Source of the DNA: Dermacentor variabilis
Taxonomy: Eukaryota; Arthropoda; Arachnida; Ixodida; Ixodidae
Assembly (NCBI RefSeq): GCF_050947875.1
Contig: NW_027460291.1
Span: 26,805,868-26,869,867, forward strand
Direction: 5' to 3'
DNA length: 64,000 nt
The notes under the pieces: generated by a model
Databases searched by the model: none
What the model was told of the DNA's origin: nothing
Seen by the model: the letters and a program-made list of their open reading frames with translations, nothing else
Shown: positions 54,809 through 64,000 of the stretch, piece after piece
Position numbering within the stretch: position 1 is the stretch's first letter
How the letters are laid out: every line of letters begins with the position of its first letter
Position numbers and translations under genes: made by a program

Positions 54809-57800
54809 TTAAAAGGGCTTCACAGAAGCCAATTGGTCTAGTACCGGTAGCCATTCCGGGGGTTCACATAGTGCTCTGAACAAGTCGCGTGTGTATATTA
54901 TACTCTCAACAAAATAGTGTCTTGCTGAGTGAGCCTGTGTATGACGATGCCTGATATCCATTCTCGTCTTCCATACGCTATGCATACAAAGCAGCATTAG
55001 CATATCACTCGGCACTTCCTCTGTTTCTGCACGTGGAAGAAACTGGATTCCAAAAGGGCTTATCGGCAACTCTTCTTTAAGTGTTCTTTGTAGGACGTCC
55101 CACAGAAATACGGTGTCATGGCAGTCAAGGCAAATATGCTCTATTGTTTCCGGCTTATTACAGATTAAGCAGTTTACCGACCAAGGTACAAAATGACCTT
55201 TACTTTGTAACCATGGCTTTACAGGGAGAGTGTCGGTATGTAGTTGAAAAAAGAACGTTTTAACAGACGGTCTCACTGGCATTTTTTAACACGCTTTTGC
55301 ACATCGCACTCAGGACCTAGCCTGTAGGCAGCTTGGTAAACCAGTAATGGTAAAAATACATCAAGAATATCAGAATACAAACGCTTTTTCGTGACATCAC
55401 ACAAGTATTCATATGAAAACCTTGCCTGGAGCAGGCGTACAGAAGTAACCACTTCACGCAAATAATGATTGAGCGGTCCAGCTCCCAAAGAAACATATGA
55501 TACGACAAAGTCAGATAGATAATCCTGCAATCCAGCTTGGATCACAGTTCTCAAAAACACATCAGTTTGGTACCGCACAAAGAAGAATCTGCTCACCAGC
55601 TGCTTGAAAAATAGGTGTGAGAGCCCTAGCCCACCATTTTTCACCTTATGCAACAAATTGCACCGGCTTGTGCGTTCCCATTGCGATCCCCAATGAAAGA
55701 TCGCAAACACTCTGTGTATTTTCTGAACCGAAGTTCTTGCCATGGTCATCGCTCGCAACACGTAGAACACTTTTGCAATTAAAAAAATATTACAAACGGA
55801 AGATCTTGCAAACATGGAAATGTTATGGCGACCCCATTTATCGGTAGCACTTTTGACGCGTTTATTTTCCTCAGACCAATATTCCTCAGCATTGCGGTAG
55901 TTATTTAGTGAGACACCGAGGTACTTTCCGGGCAGACGGTCCAATTCATGTAACAGTACGCCACGGGTGTGCTCTGCCAGTTGCCATGCCAAAATCCAAG
56001 GCATTTCGGCCAACTGATTGCGCTACCAGTTTCTGTGCAGAACGCCTTAGCAACACTGAAAACTTCCTGCACGCTTCTTGCATCAGTGCAAAACACGGCT
56101 ATGTCGTCCGCGTAGGCTGAGACCTTAATTTCACTGCTCAGAAACGCGTAGCCTCGAATACATGGTGTTGCAAACAAACGTAAACAAAACGGCTCCAGGT
56201 ATATTGCAAAAAGCAGAGGGGACAACGCACATCCGTGTTTCACGCTCGACCGTACAGGAATTTACATAAATAATTCTTTGTTGATGACTAATTTGGCTGT
56301 GCAATCGTGATACAACATTTTAACACCTTCAGTAATTACAGATCAAACATTTACGTGTTCCAGCAATAAAAACAGAACTTCATGTACCACTTTGGCGAAC
56401 GCTTTATGTAAGTCTAGCTGAATCATAGCTACGCGATCATGCACTGTGTCACAACATTCCAGAATACTTCTTGCTGTGTGTATGTTTGTAAAAATTGTTC
56501 TGCCTTTAATGCCACAGGTCTGATGCAGGCCAACAATGGACTTATAACGTTTTGGAGCCTTCTAGATAACACCTTCATGTATATCTTATAATCTGTATTG
56601 GTCAAACTAATGGGATGGTGGGACTCAACTGAAAGTAATTTTGCAGGATCGTCAGTTTTGGGGATCATCACTACGTGCGCTCTCCTGAACGAGAGAGGCG
56701 GTTGCTTTTTTCATAGCATTGAGCGATCACTCGGTATAAAGCCACTGCTATTTCTACCTTAACAAATTGCATATGGCTGAACCCAGTCCATCTGGGCCAG
56801 GTGACTTTCCATGACCTAAGTCATCAATCGCTGCTTCAATTTCGGCCACCCTAATTTGAGATTCCATTGATTCTCTAACCGTGTCCTCTAACCTTTGCAT
56901 AAGCGCCAGAAAGTGGGTTTTGAACTACTCGGGGTCAAATCCTTACTTCTAGAAGGTTGGTATAATATTCAACAAAAGCAAGTTTTATCTCTTCACTTTG
57001 TCGTGTAACTTTGTTGCGATATCGAATTTCATTTATCTCCATATTTGCAGCATGTTTCTTTTCTGCACTACGCACACGCTTAGTGGGCGTTTCGCCCAGC
57101 CATAACTTTTCAGTGCGGGCCCTTATCATTGCGCCACGGTACTTATCTTCGTCGACCAACTCGAGTTTTGCTTTCACCTCTCGTATTTCTTTTTTAAACG
57201 CTCCAGGCACTTCATGTTCAACCCCTAACATGTACACCAGCAAACTGTGTAACTGTTTCTCTTGTTGCCTTTCCTTGTGACGCAATACACATGCTCTATC
57301 GATGGCAGCAATTTTAATGTCGCATTTAAACTGCTCCCACACTGATATGAAACTGTTGGTTTCCGTATCCAGGGCATCTGAAAGATACTCCTTGGATCTC
57401 GTGACAAACACTTCATCTTGCAGCAGTTTTTCATTTAACTTCCACAGGAACCAATTAAACTTTACACTCTTTGGTTTTTCGCCAATCGTAATCGAGACCA
57501 AAATATGATCGCTAAAACTGAGATATTGTGTTTCATAAGAGGAACACAGTGGTACAAACTTCGCCAGTATGTATATTCTATCAATCCTCGCATGGGAATC
57601 ACCTTGAAAGTGCGTATATCGTGCTTGGCCATCTCGCGTCATTGCATAACCAATGTCCTCAAGCGCTCTCTCAATTACTATCGCGTTCAACAGCTCAGCG
57701 CTTCTATCGCGTACTTTGGGGCTCGTCGTTTTATCTTCAGCTGCACAGACGCCTCCCCCCCCCCAATTGAAGTAACCAAGAAACACAACATGTCGTTCTG

Positions 57801-58214
57801 TTTTCAAAAACCCTTCAGCATACTTAAAAAAAAACACCTTCATGATTTTTGTTCGGTGCGTAGATGCACACAGCGCGCTACAGTAGTCCCGGAAAAATAA
57901 AATCACATGCGACAAGTCTCCCACTTTCGCAGGTGGACACTTTTTCAACAACCGATATGCTCTTGCGAATAAAAAGACGCAGCCTCCTGGCCGTCCAACA
58001 ACATGACACACACACATACACTGTATCTAGAGCGAAAAACTTGAACCACTTGTTCTGTTTGCTCCTCACTCTCAATTTTTGTTTCTTGTACAGCCAGCAG
58101 GTCAACGTCATTCTCTAAAAGCATGCGACTATTCTGGCATTGCCGCCTGGGCGAACACATTCCTCGCACATTCAATGTCGCAACGCGTAGGCTAGATTTC
58201 AAGTTAGCCGCCAT
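54809..58214 (-). pseudogene. LINE 3 ORF2: endonuclease-reverse transcriptase, broken
   Basis: Starts MAANLKSSLRVATLNVRGM at 58,214 with VQETKIES. A frameshift near 58.0 kb follows, then FLGYFNWGGGGVCAAEDK (the GDFN motif changed to GYFN, a catalytic-site loss), HARIDRIYI and FSDHILV, and the linker to about 56,940. RT pieces: KTDDPAKLLSVESHHPISLT, LFAIYLEPFCLRL and VSAYADDIAVFC. The C-terminal half is better kept, with KYLGVSLNNYRNAEEYWSE, MFARSSVCNIFLI and CLICNKPETIEHICLDC, ending DQLASVKPF. At least five frameshifts. Confidence 0.8.
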
Positions 58215-58305
58215 CTCATGGGGTTGCTTGGCCAAGCGTCCTACTCACATCGAAACTGTGGGGTTCTTGTGGTCATCGTTGAAGGCCGCTAGAACGGGTC
58301 CTCCG

Positions 58306-59496
58306 CTAGGGCGGAGGCGTTTTAGGGGCCACTCTACTGCCAGGCGGCACGTTCGGCTTTGGTTTAAGCAAAGACCGCCGCGTAGTCGATGCCTTCGGTG
58401 GAGATTCGCCGGTGCCTGACGCAGTAGTTCTTCCTGCAATGCCAGTGTCTTCGTGAGCGCGCTTTGCGGCGATGCTTCCGGCTATGAGCATCTCGACGTC
58501 CGTTGCTTCCTGGCCAACTTCTTGTGGCAGTGACGATGACGCGCTTGCTGCATTCACGCCTGCGTCACATGTTGCAGTCTCTGGCTTCGTTTCCGGGGCT
58601 GCAGCCAAGGGCACATCCCCTAGGTTCGCTTCCTGGACAGCTCCTCGGGAGGGCTGAAGGGGCTTTGCAGGAGGCTTCGCCACGTCGTTGTCCTCCCTGC
58701 TAGCTTCTTCGGCATCTGCGGCGTCCATCAGGTGTTCGGATACCACGTCCCTTTGGAGTGGGCCTGTAACGCTGGCATAAGAGCGCACACATTGGGAATT
58801 ATTGTGGCCGAAGCGACGACAGACCCCACATCGCGGAACGCGGCACTCTCGCCGGATGTGTCCGATGCCACGGCATCGGAGGCAGAGCGGCGCTCTGCCA
58901 GGATCGAAGACCAGCGCCATATCCTCAGCAACACGCAGTTGGTGTGGTAGGTCATCCACAGTAAGGCCTAGATTTAATTTCAGCGTCACCGAGCGGGTGG
59001 CTGATCCTTTGTAGATGGAGCCCTTGACCTTTCACTTGTCTCTGCTGATTTCCGTCACTTTTCCAAACGGCGCCAAAGCCACTCGCACGTCTTCGTCCGG
59101 CACGCCATGAAGCAGACAGTATAGCTTTAGTCGGACACCTCGGTCGCGCGGGTCGATGACCATGCAGCGGTGGTCTTTAACGTTGAACGCTTCAGCTTCT
59201 AATATCTTCATCTTGCTTTCCTCATCCTTAAACGTCACTGCCCACAGGTGATTGATTTGGTATGCCCCGAGGGCAACCACTTCCGGCAGCGACGAAAGAC
59301 GTGCAAGGCTATCTCGGACATGCTCCACTCGATACGGCCTGGCTTTCACATCGGCATGCAAAAAAACGGTGTTTAAAACAGAAGCACCTGTGGGCACATG
59401 AGGCAGAACAACCTGGTAATCTTCAGCCGGCTTTTCAGTACACCTGATACCACGGCCCACAGGGGCCGTTTAAACCGCCCCTACAAGGGAGCACAT
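58306..59496 (-). pseudogene. LINE 3 ORF1, two in-frame stops
   Basis: Starts at the conserved ATGTGCTCC (59,496). TAA at 59,470-59,472 and TGA at 59,029-59,031 (Trp codon in other copies) interrupt an otherwise single open frame to 58,306. The N-terminal region has VLNTVFLHADVKARPYRVEH; the knuckles CLRCRGIGHIRREC and CGVCRRFGHNNSQC are both intact. The tail is Ala/Pro/Ser-rich. Best preserved pair of knuckles in the window. Confidence 0.8.
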
Positions 59497-59740
59497 GATA
59501 GCACGTCCGCACGCTGTGAAGGCCGGAAGTAGAATGCGCCACTCTGCTGCTCCTGCATCCTATGTAAACTTGTTTATATTTCTAAAAAACGAGAGTAGCC
59601 TTTTTTTTGAGGGCGAGAAACACTAGCGCGCAGCACAAGAGAGCATTTCTCGGGGGGCAATTAGGGCTATATGACACAAAATTACTGCGCAGATGTGCGC
59701 TTTCTGGTAAATGGTACCAAAATAAAATAAACGAAACATG

Positions 59741-59812
59741 TAGCAGAGCGTGGTTTCGATCCACAGACCTCTGGGTTATGGGCCCAGCAGGCTTCCTCTG
59801 CGCCACTCTGCT
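59741..59812 (-). tRNA. Initiator tRNA-Met-like sequence, uninterrupted unit
   Basis: Acceptor stem AGCAGAG/CTCTGCT and anticodon arm CTGGGCCCATAACCCAG are perfect, T stem has one G-U, T loop ATCGAAA is canonical for initiator tRNA. The only clear defect is a D-stem mismatch (C11 against C24). Not directly behind a LINE, so it shows the uninvaded target. Confidence 0.6.
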
Positions 59813-60011
59813 GCTCCTGCATGGTATGTAAATTTGTTTATATTTGTAATAAACTAGAGTAGTCCTTTTTTTTTTTTTTGAGGGCGAGAAACACTAGCGC
59901 GCAGCACAAGAGAGCATTTCTCGGGGGGCAATCAGGGCTATAAGACACCAAATTACTGCGCTGATATGCTCTTTCTGTTAAATGGGAGCAAAATAAAATG
60001 AATAAAACATG

Positions 60012-60083
60012 TAGCAGAGCGTGGTTTCGACCCACGGACCTCTGGGTTATGGGCCCAGCACGCTTCCGCTGCACCACTCTGCT
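60012..60083 (-). tRNA. Initiator tRNA-Met-like sequence downstream of LINE 4, all stems paired
   Basis: Every stem pairs, with one U-G in the D stem. The anticodon arm CTGGGCCCATAACCCAG is intact with CAT, and the T arm CGTGG-GTCGAAA-CCACG differs from the initiator norm mainly by G for A at position 54. CGTGG/CCACG replaces the usual GATGG/CCATC with pairing maintained. Internal promoter boxes TGGTGCAGCGG and GGGTCGAAACC look usable and TTTT occurs about 20 nt downstream (TTCATTTTATTTTG). It directly follows the A-rich end of LINE 4. It is the best candidate for an expressed tRNA in the window. Confidence 0.6.
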
Positions 60084-60136
60084 GTTTTTTTTTGTTTATT
60101 ACATTTCTCAGGCTTACATACATAAGGTAATTAAAA

Positions 60137-60161
60137 ACGCTTGCCCGCTTTGGGCAAGCGT
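60137..60161. repeat. Perfect hairpin in the 3' UTR of LINE 4
   Basis: ACGCTTGCCC, a five-base loop, then GGGCAAGCGT, located between the ORF2 stop at 60,168 and the A-rich end. It is not seen in the corresponding place in LINEs 1-3. Confidence 0.85.
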
Positions 60162-60167
60162 GGGTAT

Positions 60168-63100
60168 TTAAAAACGCTTCAGGTTGACAAGAGCATCTAA
60201 TACAGGCTTCCATGCTAGTGGATCAATATGTGCTTTATACATCTCACGAATAAACGCGATACTTTCTTTGAAGTACTCTCTGGCTGGCTCGGCGTTCATA
60301 TCTGCATGATACACTGCCATTCTTGTTTTCCAGATGCTGTGAAGACATAAAGCGATAAAAATGTCATACGGCACCCCTTCATCATTATCTGTTGGGAGGA
60401 AGCGGATGCCATATGGGGTAATCGGTAACTCTTTTTTTAAAGTACGTTGCAATATGTCCCATAAGAAGGGGGCATCTACGCAATCAAGAAATATATGGTC
60501 CATAGTTTCTGGCTGCTTGCACAATAAGCAGTTTATCGTCCAAGGCACGAAGATACCCTTCTGCTCTAACCACGGCTTAACGGGCAGAGGTCCGGTGTGC
60601 AAGTAAAAGAAGAACGTTTTCACCGTGGACCGTACTGGCATCAGCTTCACCCTTTTCAGTACGTCTTTGCCTGCTCCTGTTGACAACATGGTGCGATACA
60701 GTGGTTTTGGCATACATACATCAACAACGTCTTTGTGCAGTTTCTTTCGTGTGACATTGCTTAGATACTGTAAAGAGAACCGTGCCGCGAGAAACTCGTA
60801 AGACCAGATGACTTCTTGCAGGAAGCCTCGTACTTTCGGCCAATCAACCCGATCAGACGACACAATAAACGCTGGCATAACGTCACACAATCGCATTTGA
60901 ATCACAGTACGTAGGAAAGCATTGCTTTGCTCTCGCATAAAGATAAATCTGGACACTACCTGTTTTAGAAACAAATGCGCCAAGCCCAGTCCGCCACTTT
61001 TCACTGAACGGGATAAATTTATACGGCTTGTACGTTCCCAAGTTGATCCCCATGTATACACTGCTGGCACCCTGTGGAGTGTTTGAATGCTTGCTCTCGT
61101 CGCACACAGTACTTGCAGAACGTACGAAATCTTGGCTACAAGAAAATGGTTACATACTGTTGACGTTGCAAATATAAATAAGTCTCTCCCTCTAAATTTG
61201 GTTGATTATTTTTTTATTTGTTCCGCTTCATTTCTCCAATAATCACTAGTGTCTTTGTAGGGATTTAAAGGCACCCCAAGGTATTTCGTTGGCGAAACCG
61301 TCCACTGCACGCTTTCAAAGACGTCCGGGGTATCTTTCCATTACCCATGCCAAAAGCCCAAAGATTTGCTCCAGTTGATAACGCTTCCGGTCACTTTACA
61401 AAAACTCTTCGCCACACTGATGGCATTCCTGACACTTTCTTGGTCAGAACAGAAAACTGCAATATTGTCAGCGTACGTAAGTAGCTTAAACTCGCTTGTG
61501 CTCAACCTAAAACCTTTTATTGCACTCGGTGACAAGATTTTCAAATAGAAAGGCTCCAGGTACAGCGCGAATAGTAAAGGAGACAAAGGGCATCCTTGCC
61601 TAACAGAGGACTTTATCTGAAAACAGGCAGTTAATGATTTATTAATTTTAATCCTGCTAGCAATGTCTGCGTAACAGATTTCTATACTTTCTGATACGAC
61701 CTTCCCGACATTGATGTGTTCTAGAATGTTGAAAATGACATTATGCACAACTCTGTCGAATGCCTTCTCTAAATCCATTTGTACCATAGCGACCTTCCCG
61801 CAGTACGCATCACAGCACTGCAGCACGGTTCTAGCCACGTGCATGTTTGTTACAACGGACCTTCCTTTTATGGCACAAGTCTGATGCGGCCCCACAAGCC
61901 TGGTTATAACACTTTGCAGTCTCCTACCCAAAACTTTAGCGAAGATCTCGTAGTCCGTGTTCGTTAGAGTTATCGGTCGATACGCTCGTACAGAGAGCAA
62001 GGCAGCTGGATCCTCTGTTTTTGGAAAAAGTACAACATGGCTGTGCCTGAAAGAAGGAGGCAACTTCTTTGTTCTGTATGCCTTCTTTATTACGTTATGC
62101 AGGGACGTGCTATCTCCGTTTTAAAAGCCTTGTAGAATTCTGAACCAAAACCATCGGGGCCTGGCGATTTCCCTCCACTCAATTCATCAATTGCCCCCTG
62201 AATTTATGCAACGCTGATTGGTGCTTCAAGATTCGTTTTAACTTCTGCTTCAAGTTTTGGCATGTGTCTCAAGAATTCGCTTTGAAAACCTTCCACAATC
62301 TGTGGTTCGTGGCCAAGTAAATCCCGCTAATAATCAACAAATGTGCGACGTTTCAGTTCCTCGTCTTGCACAACTTCATCTCTGTACATTATCACTTTTA
62401 TTTCGTTGCGCGACGCATAGCTTTTTTCATCTGATAGAACGCGTTTGGTAGGGGTTTCACCCATATACACTTTTTCCGCACGCGCTCGTACAACTGCGCC
62501 CCTGTACTTTTCTGTATTAATAATTTCTAGTTTGCTTTTAATTTCTTTTATTTCTCTGGTAAAGTTAGCCGGGGCTGTAGCTTCTGCATTCAAATAAAAA
62601 TCAAGCTGGCTTCGGAGTTCAGTTTCTTCTTTATTTTGCTTCCTCCGCAAAGCCCCGGCTCTTTCGATGGCTGAGAGTTTTGCGTTTTCCTTAAAATGTT
62701 CGCATGCCTGCGCATAACAATCCGGTTCATTTGCCAGTTGGTCTCCAATTTTTCCTTTTGTTTCCTTTCTATATACCTCATCAATGAGGAATTTAAAATT
62801 GCATTTCCACAGCTGCCAGTTAAATTTCGACGGTTTCCTCGGACCTAGCGCACACACAACCAAACTATGGTCGCTAAAGAAAATGTTTTTAATGTCATAC
62901 TTATTGCAGACGGGTGGCATATCTGCCGAAACATGAATACGATCTAATCTAGCGTGGCTGACCCTCTGGTATTGGGTAAACCGAAGCAATGTGCCATTTG
63001 ACAGGAAGCACCGTACATCTTCTAACAGGTGACCTTCAGTCAGCGCATTTAGTACTGACACACTCGCATCTCGTATCGGTGCATCTTTTGTCCTGTCTTC

Positions 63101-63568
63101 TACTCTGCCTACGCAATTAAAGTCCGCCATCATTATAATTGCCCTGTCACAATTCAGATAATGTTCAACACTTTCAAAAAACAATCTGCGTTCACTTGGT
63201 GCATCTGGGCCATGTAAACAAACTATTCGGAACTTCTGGGCTTGCAACGTTTTGTCACGTACAATAAATCGTCCAGTGTCAGACGCGTACACACTATCAA
63301 CAGATATGCCTGTGGAGTGCTTCAAGAACAGCGTACAACCACCGGCTATACCTAGTGCATGCGCAACGCATACATTGTAGTACGCCATAAAAGGTTCAAC
63401 CATGCGGTTTGTTCCTTCCTGACTTTCGATCTTCGTTTCCTGTATGGCAATTACGTCCAATTCATTTTCCATAAAAAGTCGACTCAGCTGGTATTGTTTT
63501 CTCTGTGTCGACAGGCCCCGCACGTCAAGAGTGCCTACATAAAGAGGCGTTTGGAGAGAAACAGCCAT
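60168..63568 (-). pseudogene. LINE 4 ORF2: endonuclease-reverse transcriptase with YADN active site
   Basis: Starts MAVSLQTPLYVGTLDVRGLS at 63,568. The endonuclease is open in one frame: IQETKIES, GGCTLFLK, MMADFNCVGRVEDRT, HARLDRIHVS, FSDHSLV. A TAG at about 62,324 and a TAA near 62,201 then interrupt it, and a frameshift near 62.1 kb precedes the RT: HQTCAIKGRSV, QMDLEKAFDRVV, SVRQGCPLSPLLFALYLEPF. The catalytic loop is LLTYADNIAVFC, with Asn for the second Asp. Stops at about 61,338 and 61,214 follow, then an open C-terminal 300 residues with CLLCKQPETMDHIFLDC, ending DALVNLKRF. Confidence 0.85.
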
Positions 63569-63766
63569 TTTTTTATGAACACAAACCGCATAGTATCCCT
63601 TGCTTATCACAAGACGGCAAAACACTCACACTTTTATAGAAAAACCCAGTCGTTCCAGCCATTTTGATTAGAATTTAGACTTCGCCCTGACGACGTCAAC
63701 GCACTGTCTTTCCGGTCCCTTCCGCTGATAGTGGCCGGTTGGAAAAAAGGAAGGCTCGACACCTTT

Positions 63767-64000
63767 TCACGTCGCCGGCGGGGCCGGCGGTTTTTGCTCG
63801 GGCCGTGGCTCGAGCAGTATTTTCGGTGCGGGTTTAAATGTGGTCCTTCGATGGGGTGTCGTTTTCACAGGCGGCCCATCCGTTGTATTCTCGTCGGTCT
63901 TGTGCCCTTCTTTGCCGTCCTCATAGAGTCGTTTTGGTGCAGGGCAGCTGCTACATGCCATAACAACGTCTGCAGTCTCAGGGCTTTGCTCGACACTCGC
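63767..64000 (-). pseudogene. LINE 4 ORF1, C-terminal tail only (partial)
   Basis: The frame is open to the window edge and ends in a basic, Pro-rich tail (RRTTFKPAPKILLEPRPEQK and PPAPPAT), the same type of ending as ORF1 of LINEs 2 and 3. The zinc knuckles would lie beyond 64,000. About 200 bp separate it from the ORF2 start, as in the other copies. Confidence 0.6.

Larger units (their letters stand above)
54702..59534 (-). mobile_element. LINE 3: Tx1/L1-type retrotransposon inserted at tRNA-iMet
   Basis: 4.8 kb. The 3' end GCAATAAAGAAAAAAAAA meets the tRNA copy. The 5' end reads directly from the 14-nt tRNA head (59,535-59,548) into TTCTACTTCCGG, without the extra bases seen in LINEs 1 and 2. 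ORF1 has in-frame stops and ORF2 many frameshifts. Confidence 0.85.
59535..60083 (-). repeat. tRNA-iMet units between LINEs 3 and 4 (two tRNAs)
   Basis: Contains two 72-nt tRNA-like sequences (59,741-59,812 and 60,012-60,083) separated by a full 199-bp spacer, plus the 14-nt head at the 5' end of LINE 3. The uninterrupted spacing shows the array before LINE insertion. Confidence 0.8.
60084..64000 (-). mobile_element. LINE 4: Tx1/L1-type retrotransposon at tRNA-iMet, runs off the window
   Basis: The 3' end GTAATAAACAAAAAAAAAC abuts the tRNA at 60,083. ORF2 and the tail of ORF1 are present; the 5' end lies beyond 64,000. A 10-bp-stem hairpin sits in the short 3' UTR. The endonuclease is the best preserved of the four, but the RT carries YADN and the ORF has stops and a frameshift. 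Confidence 0.85.

Noticed and set aside
43588..60083. CRISPR-like array
   Set aside because: The repeated 72-nt units are tRNA-like with homologous, not unique, spacers in a eukaryotic genome.

Overview
The window looks like nuclear DNA of a hard (ixodid) tick. There are no operons or dense coding. Instead there are decayed retrotransposons, several copies of a tRNA-derived SINE that I recognise as the tick Ruka type, gypsy-type gag of the kind common in tick genomes, and a few short spliced-looking exons. The organism call rests on recognition of these repeats, not on a database search.

Bases 1-12,330 are an old repeat landscape: a retropepsin fragment on the minus strand (491-838), a degenerate plus-strand LINE with endonuclease, reverse transcriptase and RNase H remnants (1100-4110), a second LINE remnant (4144-5060) split by a Ruka SINE with a visible target duplication, two more Ruka copies (7150-7352 and 11660-11880), a third RT remnant (7830-8150), a 45-nt-arm hairpin near 9.4 kb, and one small candidate terminal exon with a poly(A) signal (8849-8959).

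Bases 12,372-40,239 are a direct tandem duplication of a 13.9-kb unit (12,372-26,302 and 26,303-40,239). I found only three substitutions and a 6-bp change in a (TA)n tract between the copies. The left breakpoint lies inside a Ruka SINE, so the middle junction carries a truncated SINE. Each unit holds a fold-back element nested in that SINE, a gypsy LTR and gag remnant, a tRNA-like SINE head, a degenerate tandem repeat, a TTAA-flanked MITE, and minus-strand candidate exons including a C2H2-like zinc-finger exon.

Bases 40,240-43,587 are sparse, with two GC-rich or ACTCTC-rich repeat elements.

Bases 43,588-64,000 are the most interesting part. An array of about 260-bp units, each with a 72-nt initiator-tRNA-Met-like sequence on the minus strand, has been invaded by four divergent Tx1/L1-type LINEs in the same orientation. 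Three complete 5-kb copies have both ends in view; the fourth runs off the window. Every visible 5' end joins the element immediately after tRNA nucleotide 14, and every 3' end is an A-rich tail abutting nucleotide 1 of a 72-nt tRNA-like sequence. The 14-bp target duplication (AGCAGAGTGGCGCA) therefore restores the tRNA-like sequence downstream of each insertion. This looks like a tRNA-iMet-specific LINE lineage. All copies seen are disabled by stops or frameshifts, and the fourth has YADN in place of the catalytic YADD.

The parts do not form a cellular pathway. The biology is target-site-specific retrotransposition into a tRNA array, plus a very recent or artefactual segmental duplication.
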